Origin: JAYPUG01 sp038117265
GTDB lineage: Bacteria > Pseudomonadota > Alphaproteobacteria > UBA6615
Length of the DNA stretch: 47,510 nt
NCBI GenBank assembly: GCA_038117265.1
Contig: JAYOFO010000012.1
Span: forward strand, 1 to 47,510
Direction: 5' to 3'
The notes under the pieces are model-generated. The model did not search any database. It saw nothing but the letters and a program-made list of their open reading frames with translations, and had not been told where the DNA came from. The stretch's first letter is position 1. Each line of letters opens with the position of its first letter. Positions 8,466-16,242 of the stretch are shown piece by piece. The translations under genes and the position numbers were made by a program.

Positions 8466-9473
8466 ATGCGCGCAATGGTGCTGACCGAGCCCAACGTCAT
8501 CGAGCAGCAGGACATCCCCGAGCCGAAGACCGAGCATGGCGAGGCGCTGGTCAAGGTGTCGAACACCGGCATCTGCGGCACCGACCTGAAGATCCTGACC
8601 GGCGGCATCCCGGCGCCCAAGCCGATCGTCATGGGGCACGAGATGGTCGGCGAGCTGATCTCGGGCGGCAACGCGAACGTCAAGACCGGTCAGCGCGTGC
8701 TCGTCGACCCGGTCTACTATTGCGGCACCTGCCACCAGTGCCTGCACGACCAGCAGCAGCTGTGCCCGCGCGGCGGCCTGATCGGGCGCGACATCAATGG
8801 CGGCTTCGCCGACTACGTCGCCGTCCCGCCGAACAACGTCTATCCCGTACCGGACGAGATCCAGGACCATGAGGTGCCGCTCGTCCAGGTGCTGACCACC
8901 TGCCTGCACGGCCACCGGATGGCCAAAATCTTCCCCGGCGACGTGGTCGTCGTGCTGGGGCTCGGCGTGACGGGCCAGCTCCACGTGCAGCTCGCCAAGG
9001 CGCGCGGCGCCACGGTGATCGGCGTGACGCGCTCGCAGTGGAAGCTCGACCTAGCCAAGTCGCTGGGGGCCGACTACACCTTCGCGCCCTCCGTCGATCT
9101 GAAGGCGCAGGTGCAGGAGATCGCCAAGGGCGACGGCGCCGACCTGGTGATCGAGTCCGTCGGCAAGATCCTGACCCTGGGCCAGTCCTTCGACCTGGTG
9201 CGCACCGGCGGATCGATCATGCCCTTCGGCATCTACGTCGAGACCAAGGCCGAGCTGCCGTTCTACCAGTTCTATTTCAAGGAAATTCAGATCCTCAACG
9301 CCCGCGCCGCCAAGGGCCAGGACTTCATCGGCTCGATGGACCTGGTGAAGCGCGGCGTGGTCAGGCTCGACCCGATCATCTCCGACCGCGAGCCGCTCGA
9401 GAACCTCGCCGGCGCCATCGACATGCTGACGAGCGAGGCCAAGGGCCGGATGAAGATCATCATGGACCACTGA
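8466..9473 (+). CDS. Zinc-dependent medium-chain alcohol dehydrogenase
   Basis: This 335-residue medium-chain dehydrogenase has the catalytic zinc residues C37 (TGICGTD) and H58-E59 (MGHEM). It also has the structural-zinc set C86, C89, C92 and C100, and a Rossmann motif around VVVVLGLGVTGQLHVQLAKARG. Members oxidise alcohols or polyols such as threonine or sorbitol with NAD(P). The substrate is unknown, but the neighbouring 2-hydroxyacid dehydrogenase suggests a short oxidation pathway. The start ATG follows GGAG. It converges with the ATP-grasp gene downstream. Confidence 0.9.
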   Translation: MRAMVLTEPNVIEQQDIPEPKTEHGEALVKVSNTGICGTDLKILTGGIPAPKPIVMGHEMVGELISGGNANVKTGQRVLVDPVYYCGTCHQCLHDQQQLCPRGGLIGRDINGGFADYVAVPPNNVYPVPDEIQDHEVPLVQVLTTCLHGHRMAKIFPGDVVVVLGLGVTGQLHVQLAKARGATVIGVTRSQWKLDLAKSLGADYTFAPSVDLKAQVQEIAKGDGADLVIESVGKILTLGQSFDLVRTGGSIMPFGIYVETKAELPFYQFYFKEIQILNARAAKGQDFIGSMDLVKRGVVRLDPIISDREPLENLAGAIDMLTSEAKGRMKIIMDH

Positions 9474-9525
9474 CGGCGCGGCAACGTTCCGTCAGGGCCT
9501 GCCCTCTAGATCAGGCGCCCTACCC

Positions 9526-10926
9526 CTACATCCACCGCACGACACCGGCCACGCCGTCGACGCCGACGGTCGCGCCGTCGGGAATCTGGCGCGTGGCGCC
9601 GGGCACGCCCAGCACCATCGGGATGCCCCGCTCGCGGCCCAGCGAGGCCAGGTGCGAGGTGCTGCCGCCAAGCTCCGCGACGATGGCCGAGACCCGCGGC
9701 AGCACGCCGACCAGCGCCGGCCCCGCCACGTTGGTGATCAGCACGTCGCCATGGCTCAGGCGCGACAGCTCGCATTCGCAGTTGATGACGCAGGCACGCC
9801 CCGCGCCCCAGCCCATGCCGCCCGGATGGCCGCGCAGGCCCGGCTTGCCGCGCCAGACCTCGTCGGGCACCGCGGGCTCCTGGACGTGCAGCGGGCGGGC
9901 CTGCAGCATCTTGATGCCGCCGGCCGCGTCCATCGCCCACTCGACCTCGACGGGCATGCCCATCATCGCCTCGGCGATCTTCATGTAGCGCGCCAGTTCG
10001 GCGACCTGGGCGTCGGTCAGGCAGCGGTCGGTCGGCGCGTCGTCGGCATAGCCGTGCGCATGGTCATGATCGTGGTCATGTTCGTGATCGTGCGCATGGT
10101 CATGATCGTGGCCATGATCGTGATCGTGCGCGTGGTCGTGATCATGGTGATGGTCGTGCCGGTGTTGCTGCGCCGGCGCGCTCTGGTGCACATGGCAATA
10201 GGCGCTGTGCTCGAACTCCTGTCCCGCGACCGCCTCGACCAACTCGCCTTCCGCCGACAGATCGTAGCGGTCGGGCACGACCTCGCCCTGGGCGAGCGCC
10301 TCGCCGAGGCCCCACGCGGCGCTGACCGACATGCCGCCATCGGCGGTCTGGCTGAGGCCGCCGCCCGACGCGCGGGCATCGACCAGCGGCTGGACGAGCA
10401 CGGCCATCGCCGTGTCGGTGGCCGTGATGGCCTTGTCTTCCATGTAGCGCATGGCGCGCGGCGACCACAGCGCGCCCCAGCATGCGCGCACGGCCGTCAG
10501 GAAGTCCGCCTCGCCCTCGATCCCCAGGAAGGTCTGGAACTGGCCGGCGAAGGACGAGCCCTCCGTGTCCTCCATCAGCGAGGAGGAGCGCACGGCCAGT
10601 TTGGTGAGGCCGGCCCCGGTCAGCGCCCGGTAGGCGTCGAGCAGCTCGGCCTCGATCGCGGGCGCGATCGGTTCGGAGAACAGGCCGATCCGGACGTCGC
10701 CGATATAGCCGCGCGATTCCATGAAGGGCAGCGAGACCGCCTTTTCCGCCGCCTCGACCAGCCCGAGGGATTCGAGCTGGTGGAAATAGGCGTCCGCACC
10801 CAGCACGAAGCCGCCCGGCGTGGGCAGGCCCGCATTGCCGAGCGCGGCCTGGTTGGCCGCCTTCGGGCCGAACCGCTCCGCGTCCACCGCGGCCGGATCG
10901 TCCAGGGACACGACATACGTCGCCAT
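9526..10926 (-). CDS. PEP-synthase-like ATP-grasp/phosphohistidine protein with a His-Asp insertion
   Basis: The 466-residue protein contains a PEP synthase/PPDK-type ATP-grasp domain: ERFGPKAANQAALGNAGLPTPGGF at the start, LAVRSSSLMEDTEGSSFAGQFQT, and VEVEWAMDAAGGIKMLQARP. A phosphohistidine swivel domain ends the protein (ELGGSTSHLASLGRERGIPMV, the His being the phosphate carrier). It lacks the C-terminal PEP/pyruvate TIM barrel, so it resembles stand-alone ATP-dependent dikinases or rifampicin phosphotransferase-type enzymes without a recognised acceptor domain. Residues 255-291 hold 20 histidines alternating mainly with Asp, inserted inside the ATP-grasp domain before the VEWA strand. Cysteines cluster at C379, C383 and C385. 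The upstream M24 gene is on the same strand, with a strong hairpin between them. Confidence 0.82.
   Translation of the reverse strand: MATYVVSLDDPAAVDAERFGPKAANQAALGNAGLPTPGGFVLGADAYFHQLESLGLVEAAEKAVSLPFMESRGYIGDVRIGLFSEPIAPAIEAELLDAYRALTGAGLTKLAVRSSSLMEDTEGSSFAGQFQTFLGIEGEADFLTAVRACWGALWSPRAMRYMEDKAITATDTAMAVLVQPLVDARASGGGLSQTADGGMSVSAAWGLGEALAQGEVVPDRYDLSAEGELVEAVAGQEFEHSAYCHVHQSAPAQQHRHDHHHDHDHAHDHDHGHDHDHAHDHEHDHDHDHAHGYADDAPTDRCLTDAQVAELARYMKIAEAMMGMPVEVEWAMDAAGGIKMLQARPLHVQEPAVPDEVWRGKPGLRGHPGGMGWGAGRACVINCECELSRLSHGDVLITNVAGPALVGVLPRVSAIVAELGGSTSHLASLGRERGIPMVLGVPGATRQIPDGATVGVDGVAGVVRWM
10054..10164 (-). repeat. His-Asp low-complexity repeat inside the ATP-grasp gene
   Basis: A degenerate array of His and Asp codons (CAC/CAT and GAC/GAT) encodes residues 255-291 of the protein, mostly HDHDHAHDHDHG-type units. 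The frame is intact, and codon choice varies along the array, which argues against very recent slippage. Such stretches usually bind Zn, Ni or Co. Confidence 0.9.
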
Positions 10927-10950
10927 CTTCCAAACACCCCTCGAATATCA

Positions 10951-10983
10951 GTTCGGCCGGGCGACCAGGCCGCCCGGCCGAAC
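10951..10983 (-). promoter_or_regulatory. Strong 13-bp hairpin upstream of the ATP-grasp gene
   Basis: GTTCGGCCGGGCG and CGCCCGGCCGAAC pair perfectly around a 7-base loop. The hairpin lies between the M24 gene stop and the ATP-grasp gene start. No T-run follows on the transcribed strand, so it could be a weak terminator, an attenuator or an RNA-stability element for this leftward transcript. Confidence 0.5.
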
Positions 10984-11008
10984 GAACGCGTTGCCTGTCC
11001 GCCCGGAC

Positions 11009-12268
11009 TTAGTGCGGCATCGGGTCGACGACCGTGATCTGGTTCACCGGGAAGTTGGTGACGACCTCGGTCTCATCCGCATGGACGATCTGCATCTCCT
11101 CGATGCGCACGCCGAACTTGAACGGAATGCCGTGCTGGGTCTCGAGCGCGAAGACCATGCCTTCCTGGATCTCGATCGGATGGTCGAGCGACCAGATACG
11201 CGAGATGACGGGCGGATCGTACTGGGCGAGCCCGAGGCCGTGGCCCCACAGGTTCGCCGCGGCCTGATCCTCTTCCTCGTACCCCCAGATTTCCTTCGCC
11301 GACGGCCACTTGAGCGCGATGTCGCGGGTGGTCGCACCGACCTTCACCGCCTCCATCGAGGCCTGCAGCCAGTCGAGCGCTTCCGCGTAGACGTCCTTCA
11401 TCTCCTGGGTCGGCTCGCGGCCCACGCAATAGGTGCGGTAGTAGCACGACTTGTAGCCGTTCCAGGTCAGGGCGGCCAAATCCATGAACACGATGTCGCC
11501 CGGCTGGATGATGCGGTCGCCGAAGTTACGCCAGTTCGGCCAGGTGTTCGGTCCCGACGAAACGATGACGTCCTCGACGTCCTCCATGCCCGGAATGTCG
11601 TACAGGAACTTCATGATGTGGGCGGTCACCTGGTTCTCGGTGATGCCCGGCTTCAGGAACTTCATGCACTCCCAGTGGGCCGCGTCGCCGATCGCGCCGA
11701 CGATGCGCATGCATTCCTGCTCGTCCTTGTTCTTGACGGCGCGGGCTTCCATCATCGGCGTCATGCCGTCGGCCCACTCGATGCCTTCGTCCTTGAAGTG
11801 ATTCATCATGTTGATGTCGACGAAGTCGACGCCGAGCTTCTCGCCGCCAACGCCGAAGCGCTTCATCTCTTCCTTGATGGCATTGGTGAACTTGGTCACC
11901 TGCTGCTTCGACGCACCGCCGGCCGCGCCCTTGATCCAGGCGTAGGAGTAGCGAATGTTCTCGGGCGGAATCCACGGCGCGTGGCGCTCGACCTGGGCAC
12001 CGATGTCGCCCTGCTCGAACAGCACCGGCGCGGCGTCGCCGCACAGCAGCGCGTAACGCAGGCCCGGCTTCAGGCGGTTCCAGCCCGGGGTCAGCGTGCC
12101 GGTGATGTAGCGAACGTTCTCGTCGTACATGCACAGCATCGCGCCCAAGCCATGCTTCTTCATCATCTCGCGGGCGCGTTCGATACGGTAGTTCCGCAAG
12201 CGCTCCCAGTTGACCTTCTCTTGCCAGTCAACTCCGGTGATGCCGAAGTTCGCCGTCCCGTATCGCAT
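11009..12268 (-). CDS. M24-family (creatinase/Xaa-Pro peptidase-like) protein
   Basis: This 419-residue protein has a creatinase N-terminal domain (RAREMMKKHGLGAMLCMYDENVRYITG) and an M24 pita-bread C-terminal domain. Expected metal ligands seen are the first Asp (IVFMDLAAL), His in LWGHGLGLAQ, Glu in GMVFALETQ and Glu in RIEEMQIV. The second Asp appears to be replaced by Cys (GYKSCYYRTYCVG), so the dinuclear centre may be altered and the activity may be non-peptidase (creatinase- or lyase-like). The start is the ATG at 12268, with GGGGAG 7 bases upstream; an upstream TTG in frame lacks such support. A good promoter lies about 110 bases upstream. Confidence 0.85.
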   Translation of the reverse strand: MRYGTANFGITGVDWQEKVNWERLRNYRIERAREMMKKHGLGAMLCMYDENVRYITGTLTPGWNRLKPGLRYALLCGDAAPVLFEQGDIGAQVERHAPWIPPENIRYSYAWIKGAAGGASKQQVTKFTNAIKEEMKRFGVGGEKLGVDFVDINMMNHFKDEGIEWADGMTPMMEARAVKNKDEQECMRIVGAIGDAAHWECMKFLKPGITENQVTAHIMKFLYDIPGMEDVEDVIVSSGPNTWPNWRNFGDRIIQPGDIVFMDLAALTWNGYKSCYYRTYCVGREPTQEMKDVYAEALDWLQASMEAVKVGATTRDIALKWPSAKEIWGYEEEDQAAANLWGHGLGLAQYDPPVISRIWSLDHPIEIQEGMVFALETQHGIPFKFGVRIEEMQIVHADETEVVTNFPVNQITVVDPMPH

Positions 12269-12383
12269 GTTTGTCTCCCCGCATCCTTTGGTATGCGTCA
12301 ACGATTACACTGGTTGCGTCACGATCCGCGGGCACCGAACACCAGGGTCCGGCACCGGCCGACGTAAGCGCAATTCGCAACAG

Positions 12384-12411
12384 ATCATATCTACAAACGT
12401 TGTCCAGTCAA
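12384..12411 (-). promoter_or_regulatory. Sigma-70-type promoter for the M24 gene
   Basis: On the minus strand TTGACT (12411-12406) and TATGAT (12389-12384) are spaced by 16 bases, each one base from consensus. This predicts a start near 12376 and a leader of roughly 108 bases. The gap 12269-12551 otherwise holds no gene that I can support. Confidence 0.65.
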
Positions 12412-12551
12412 AGCCGAGCGGGCATAGATTCTGCGCTTTTTCTGCCGTACCGCCCGTTTCCTATCGCCATGCCGGCACAGCGTTTTTCGCCGCGTGCCCG
12501 CAAACCCGGGGCGAGGCACAAATCCTGTTCCCCGCCCGCGCGCCGATGGGC

Positions 12552-14273
12552 CTATTCGGCCGCCTGCGCCGGCTCCTTCACCGGGTCGGTCGAGAACTCG
12601 ATCCTGCCATCGGCGCCGCGGTGGATGCGCGTGACCTTGCGCCAGTTCGCGTCATCGGTGTCGGGGAAGTCGAGGCGGTAATGCGCGCCCCGGCTCTCCT
12701 CGCGCGCCAGCGCCGCGGTGGCCAGAATTCGCCCGAGCAGCGCCAGGTTGCGGACCGACAGCGCGCTCTCCAGCTCCTCGCCGCGGTTCTTGCCCGTCTC
12801 GCGCGCCTCGTCGGAAAGCCGCATGGACAGCGCATCCTCGGTCTCGATCCGCTCGTATTCGGCCAGCGCCTCCCGCAGGGTCCCCGCGTCGCGGATCGGG
12901 CCCAGCTTCTCGTGGGCGAGCATCCGGCAGTGCATGCGCACATCGCCCTGATACGGCCCCTCGGCGCGCTCGAGCAGGTCGGCGAGCCAGTCGCGCTCGG
13001 CCGCGGGGATCACGTCCTCGCCCAGCTTGGGCACGGTCACCGGCGCATCGTTGACGATCTGTGCGGCCTGGCGGCCCGCCCGGCGGCCGAAGACCATCGA
13101 GGCCGCCAGCGCCGACCCGCCGATCCGGTTACCGCCATGGATGCCGCCGCCCGTCTCGCCGGCGGCGAACAGGCCGTCGACCACCGTCTGGCCGTTGACG
13201 TCGATCTCGAGCCCGCCCAGCCAGGTGTGGCTGCCCGGCGCGACTTCGAGCGGCGTCTTGGTGATGTCGATGCCGCGGTGCAGGCAGGTCTTGTAGACGT
13301 GCGGAATCTGCTTCTGGATCGTCTCCATGGGCACCTTGGTCGCATCCATGAAGATGCCGCCGGTCGAGCCGGCCCGGCCCGCATGGATTTCCTTGGCCAT
13401 CGCCAGGATGACCTCGGAGCGCGACGACTTCTCCGCCGTGTCGGGGAAGTAGCGCTTGAGGAACTCCTCGCCCTCGGAGTTACGGAACACCGCGCCGGCA
13501 TTGATGAAGCCGGTGGGGTGCGGCGCGAAGCCGAACAGCTCCTCGGGCGAGCAGCACATCGCCTGGAAGTCGATCATCTCGATGCCGAGCAGGTCGGCGC
13601 CGGCGCGGAAGCCCAGCACGTAGCCGTCGCCCGTCACCTGCGGCGGGTTGTCGTTGACGTAGAACAGGCCGCTGCCACCGCCGGTCGCGAGAATCACCTG
13701 CTGGGCGGTGTAGGCGACGATCTTGGCGTTGCGGTAGTCGACGCCCCAGGCGCCGACGACGCGCCCGTCATGCTTGACCAGGTCGACGATCGCGGTCAGC
13801 GAGTGCTTCTCGATCCGCGCGTCGCCGCGCAGCTTCTTCGACAGGACCTTGGTCACCATGTTGCCGGTCGTGTCGTAATGATGGCACGCGCGCGGCTTGG
13901 TGTGGTTGGGGAACATCTTGAGGTCGAGCTCGCCATCCTCGCCGCGGATGAACTCCGCACCCCAGGATTCCAGGTCGTGCACGATGTCGATGATGCCGTG
14001 ACACCAGGCGCTGGCCAGCTCGGGATTAATCAGCTCGCCGCCATATTTCAGGATGTCGGCGAGATGCTCCTCGGGGCTGTCGTCCTTGCCCATGGCCGCC
14101 GCGAACCCGCCGCGCGCGACCGTCGTGGTGCCGCTCGTCGCGCGGCCCTTGGTCGCCTGGGTCACCTTCACGCCGGCCTCGGCGCATTCGAACGCCGCAA
14201 AGGTGGCGGCCGCACCGCCGCCGACGACGAGGACGTCGGACTCGAAATGCTCGACGGGAATTGAAAGGCTCAT
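12552..14273 (-). CDS. FAD-dependent fumarate reductase/succinate dehydrogenase-type flavoprotein
   Basis: The 573-residue protein opens with an FAD Rossmann motif (DVLVVGGGAAATFAAFECAEAGVKV). It has SGTTTVARGGFAAAMG and MCCSPEELFGF in the capping region, IDVNGQTVVDGLFAAGETGGGIHGGNRIGGSALA as the second FAD contact, and the helical C-terminal domain of SdhA/NadB/AprA-like proteins. Such proteins oxidise or reduce dicarboxylates or related substrates. No partner iron-sulfur or membrane subunit is adjacent. The ATG at 14273 is chosen because GGAGAG precedes it. The Tm-1-like gene ends 22 bases upstream, so the two form a leftward operon. Confidence 0.87.
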   Translation of the reverse strand: MSLSIPVEHFESDVLVVGGGAAATFAAFECAEAGVKVTQATKGRATSGTTTVARGGFAAAMGKDDSPEEHLADILKYGGELINPELASAWCHGIIDIVHDLESWGAEFIRGEDGELDLKMFPNHTKPRACHHYDTTGNMVTKVLSKKLRGDARIEKHSLTAIVDLVKHDGRVVGAWGVDYRNAKIVAYTAQQVILATGGGSGLFYVNDNPPQVTGDGYVLGFRAGADLLGIEMIDFQAMCCSPEELFGFAPHPTGFINAGAVFRNSEGEEFLKRYFPDTAEKSSRSEVILAMAKEIHAGRAGSTGGIFMDATKVPMETIQKQIPHVYKTCLHRGIDITKTPLEVAPGSHTWLGGLEIDVNGQTVVDGLFAAGETGGGIHGGNRIGGSALAASMVFGRRAGRQAAQIVNDAPVTVPKLGEDVIPAAERDWLADLLERAEGPYQGDVRMHCRMLAHEKLGPIRDAGTLREALAEYERIETEDALSMRLSDEARETGKNRGEELESALSVRNLALLGRILATAALAREESRGAHYRLDFPDTDDANWRKVTRIHRGADGRIEFSTDPVKEPAQAAE

Positions 14274-14295
14274 GACTCTCTCCAGCTTGCCGGGT

Positions 14296-15552
14296 TCAGC
14301 CCTTGCGGGCCCCGCTGATTTCCAGGAAGGCATCGACGCAGGCATCCGCGAACGCCGGATCGTTGATGTGCAGCGGCAGGATCTCGATCGCGTCGGCGGC
14401 CAGGTGCGCGGACAGCGATGTGACGAAGGTGCCGTCGGTGTCGGGCTGATTCCAGTCGCCGATCTCGTTCTCGTCCATGTCCTGGGTGCACCGCTTGGTG
14501 TGCTCGCTGTAGCCCAGGCTCGGGATCAGCACGCGGAACGGCCCCTTCGCCGCGTTCAGCCGCTCGGCGACCGCGCGGCCCAGCGCATCGAATTCCTCGG
14601 CGTTGGTGCGCATCAGCAGGTTCTGCGCATTGAAGCGGAAGAACTCGCGGCCGTGGAACGGCGCAGGCACCTGGCCGGCCCAGAAGTTTGAATGGTCGGT
14701 CGCGCCGGGCACCACGATCTGCGGCAGGCCCATGGCGCCCGCGCCGGTCAGCCGCTCGCCGCCCGCGCTGTAGACGCCGTCGACGACGAAGTCGGTGAGC
14801 TCGTGGGTGGTGACGTCGACGACGCCCGCCAGTTCGCCCTCGCGGGCCAGCCGTTCGAGCGCCCGCCCGCCCATGCCCGAGGCGTGGAACAGGATCGTCT
14901 CGTAGCCCAACTCCTCCAGGCGCGCGACGACGCGGTCCACGCACCCCGCCGTGCCCCCGAACGAGGAAACCCCGACGAGCGGCGGCTGGTCCGCCCGCGC
15001 GCCGCGCCGCGCCGCATGGTTCACCGCCGCGGCCCCGACGCCATAGGCGGCGTTCTCGATCGCCGCGCGGGTGATCCGGTTGAGGGTGACATCGCCGATC
15101 GACGGATACATGGCGATATCGGACTCGCCGACATACCACTGGACGGCCGCCGTCGAGGCGACCGTGCTGACCATCGCCTTGGGCACCAGATAGGGCAGCG
15201 CGCGCATGATCGCGCAGGCCAAGGTCGTGCCATTCGCCCCGCCCAGCCCGATCGCGCCGCACAGATCGCCCGCCTCGTGGCGGGCCCGCACCACCGCGAT
15301 GCCGCCTTCCATCATCTTCTCGGCCGCGCCGCGGCGGTCGAGTTCGGCCAGCGCGGCCCAATCGCTGCCGGCCGCACGGGCGACCGCTTCGCCCGAGACA
15401 TCGGCACCGGACCGCGCGTGCGGCTTCATGGAAAGATCGACGATCCAGGGCTGCGCGCCGGCACGCGTCAGGCAGTCGGCGACGAACGCCGCCTCGTCAG
15501 CCTTGGTGTCCATCGTCACCAGGACGGCAACCGTGGGATTGGCCGCAACCAT
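14296..15552 (-). CDS. Tm-1-like ATP-binding domain protein (UPF0261)
   Basis: This 418-residue protein matches the UPF0261/Tm-1-like family (PF06792): VAVLVTMDTKADEAAFVADCL at the start, GAIGLGGANGTTLACAIMRALPYLVPKAMVST, YVGESDIAMYPSIGDVTLNRI, VSSFGGTAGCVDRV and VVPGATDHSNFW. The family is named after a tomato virus-resistance protein; bacterial members bind ATP and occur in catabolic operons, with no firmly known reaction. AGGAAAC precedes the ATG. It is the first gene of a leftward unit with the flavoprotein and is divergent from the truncated CitE-like gene. Confidence 0.88.
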   Translation of the reverse strand: MVAANPTVAVLVTMDTKADEAAFVADCLTRAGAQPWIVDLSMKPHARSGADVSGEAVARAAGSDWAALAELDRRGAAEKMMEGGIAVVRARHEAGDLCGAIGLGGANGTTLACAIMRALPYLVPKAMVSTVASTAAVQWYVGESDIAMYPSIGDVTLNRITRAAIENAAYGVGAAAVNHAARRGARADQPPLVGVSSFGGTAGCVDRVVARLEELGYETILFHASGMGGRALERLAREGELAGVVDVTTHELTDFVVDGVYSAGGERLTGAGAMGLPQIVVPGATDHSNFWAGQVPAPFHGREFFRFNAQNLLMRTNAEEFDALGRAVAERLNAAKGPFRVLIPSLGYSEHTKRCTQDMDENEIGDWNQPDTDGTFVTSLSAHLAADAIEILPLHINDPAFADACVDAFLEISGARKG

Positions 15553-15744
15553 GTTTCCTCGTCGTGCTTCGGGCTTGGTTTCTTTCGATTTCTAGCATAC
15601 GCAATTCCCACAGGCCGCACCGCAGAACCACAAAAAACTTGTTCCGATTCTTCGCGTTTGTCCCGCGGACACGCGAATTCCAACGAAGGGCTCGCCCCGG
15701 AGCGGTGCGGCGTTGTACATGTCGGGCGAAAGCGAGCCTGTCCC

Positions 15745-16242
15745 ATGTCCCAGACCGTCCAGGCGCGGCGCAGCTTCATCTTCTCGCCCGGCACCGACCC
15801 CTCGATGTATCCCAAGGCGCTCAAGTCGGGCGCCGACATCGTGTGCGTGGAACTCGAGGACGGCGTGGCGCCCCGCGACAAGGCGGCCGCGCGCGCGAAC
15901 ATGATCGCAATCTTCGCCGAGCCCCAGGCCGACGACGGGGTCGAGCGCATCGTGCGTATCAACGCGCTCTATACCCAGGAGGGCCGCGACGACATCGCGG
16001 CGATCCTGCAAGCGGATTCGCGGCCGCCCTCGCTGATGCTGCCCAAGGTGAACGATCCCGACGAGGTCGCCGCCGTCTCCGACACGCTCAGCGAACTGGG
16101 CCTGCCGACGCGCCTGCAGGTGATCATCGAGACCTGCCGGGGACTGGAGGCGGCCAGCGAAATCGCCCGGGCGAGCCGCAGGGTCGATGCGCTGCTGTTC
16201 GGCGGCGTCGACCTGGCGGCCGACCTGCTGAGGCTCAGTTAA
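15745..16242 (+). pseudogene. HpcH/HpaI aldolase (CitE-like) gene, 3'-truncated
   Basis: The 165-residue reading frame starts like a citrate-lyase-beta/HpcH-HpaI aldolase: RRSFIFSPGTDPSMYPKAL, DIVCVELEDGVAPRDK, PSLMLPKVNDPDEV, LQVIIETCRGLEAA and DALLFGGVDLAADL. At that point the family continues for another 120 or so residues, but here it stops after LLRLS. The break coincides with the 3' end of the convergent amidase gene, which it overlaps by 8 bases, and no remaining part is found in other frames. The two metal-binding acidic residues (in IIET and GGVD) are retained, but the last part of the barrel is missing, so the product is probably inactive. The start ATG lacks a strong ribosome binding site. 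Confidence 0.75.

Noticed and set aside
9471..9525. Terminator between the alcohol dehydrogenase and ATP-grasp genes
   Set aside because: Only a 6-bp TGACGG/CCGTCA stem with a 12-base loop and no T-run; too weak to support.
10054..10164. Array of short near-identical units resembling a CRISPR or tandem DNA repeat
   Set aside because: The units are His/Asp codons in an intact reading frame, with no spacers and no cas genes. It is a protein low-complexity segment.
9526..10926. Phosphoenolpyruvate synthase (ppsA)
   Set aside because: The C-terminal PEP/pyruvate barrel is missing and the protein is only 466 residues, so it is not a full PEP synthase.
11009..12268. DMSP lyase DddP identity for the M24 protein
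   Set aside because: It shares only the general M24 fold and lacks the DddP metal-site Asp pattern. No other DMSP genes are in the window.
12269..12301. Upstream TTG start (11 codons earlier) for the M24 gene
   Set aside because: The ATG at 12268 has GGGGAG at ideal spacing, while the TTG has no ribosome binding site.
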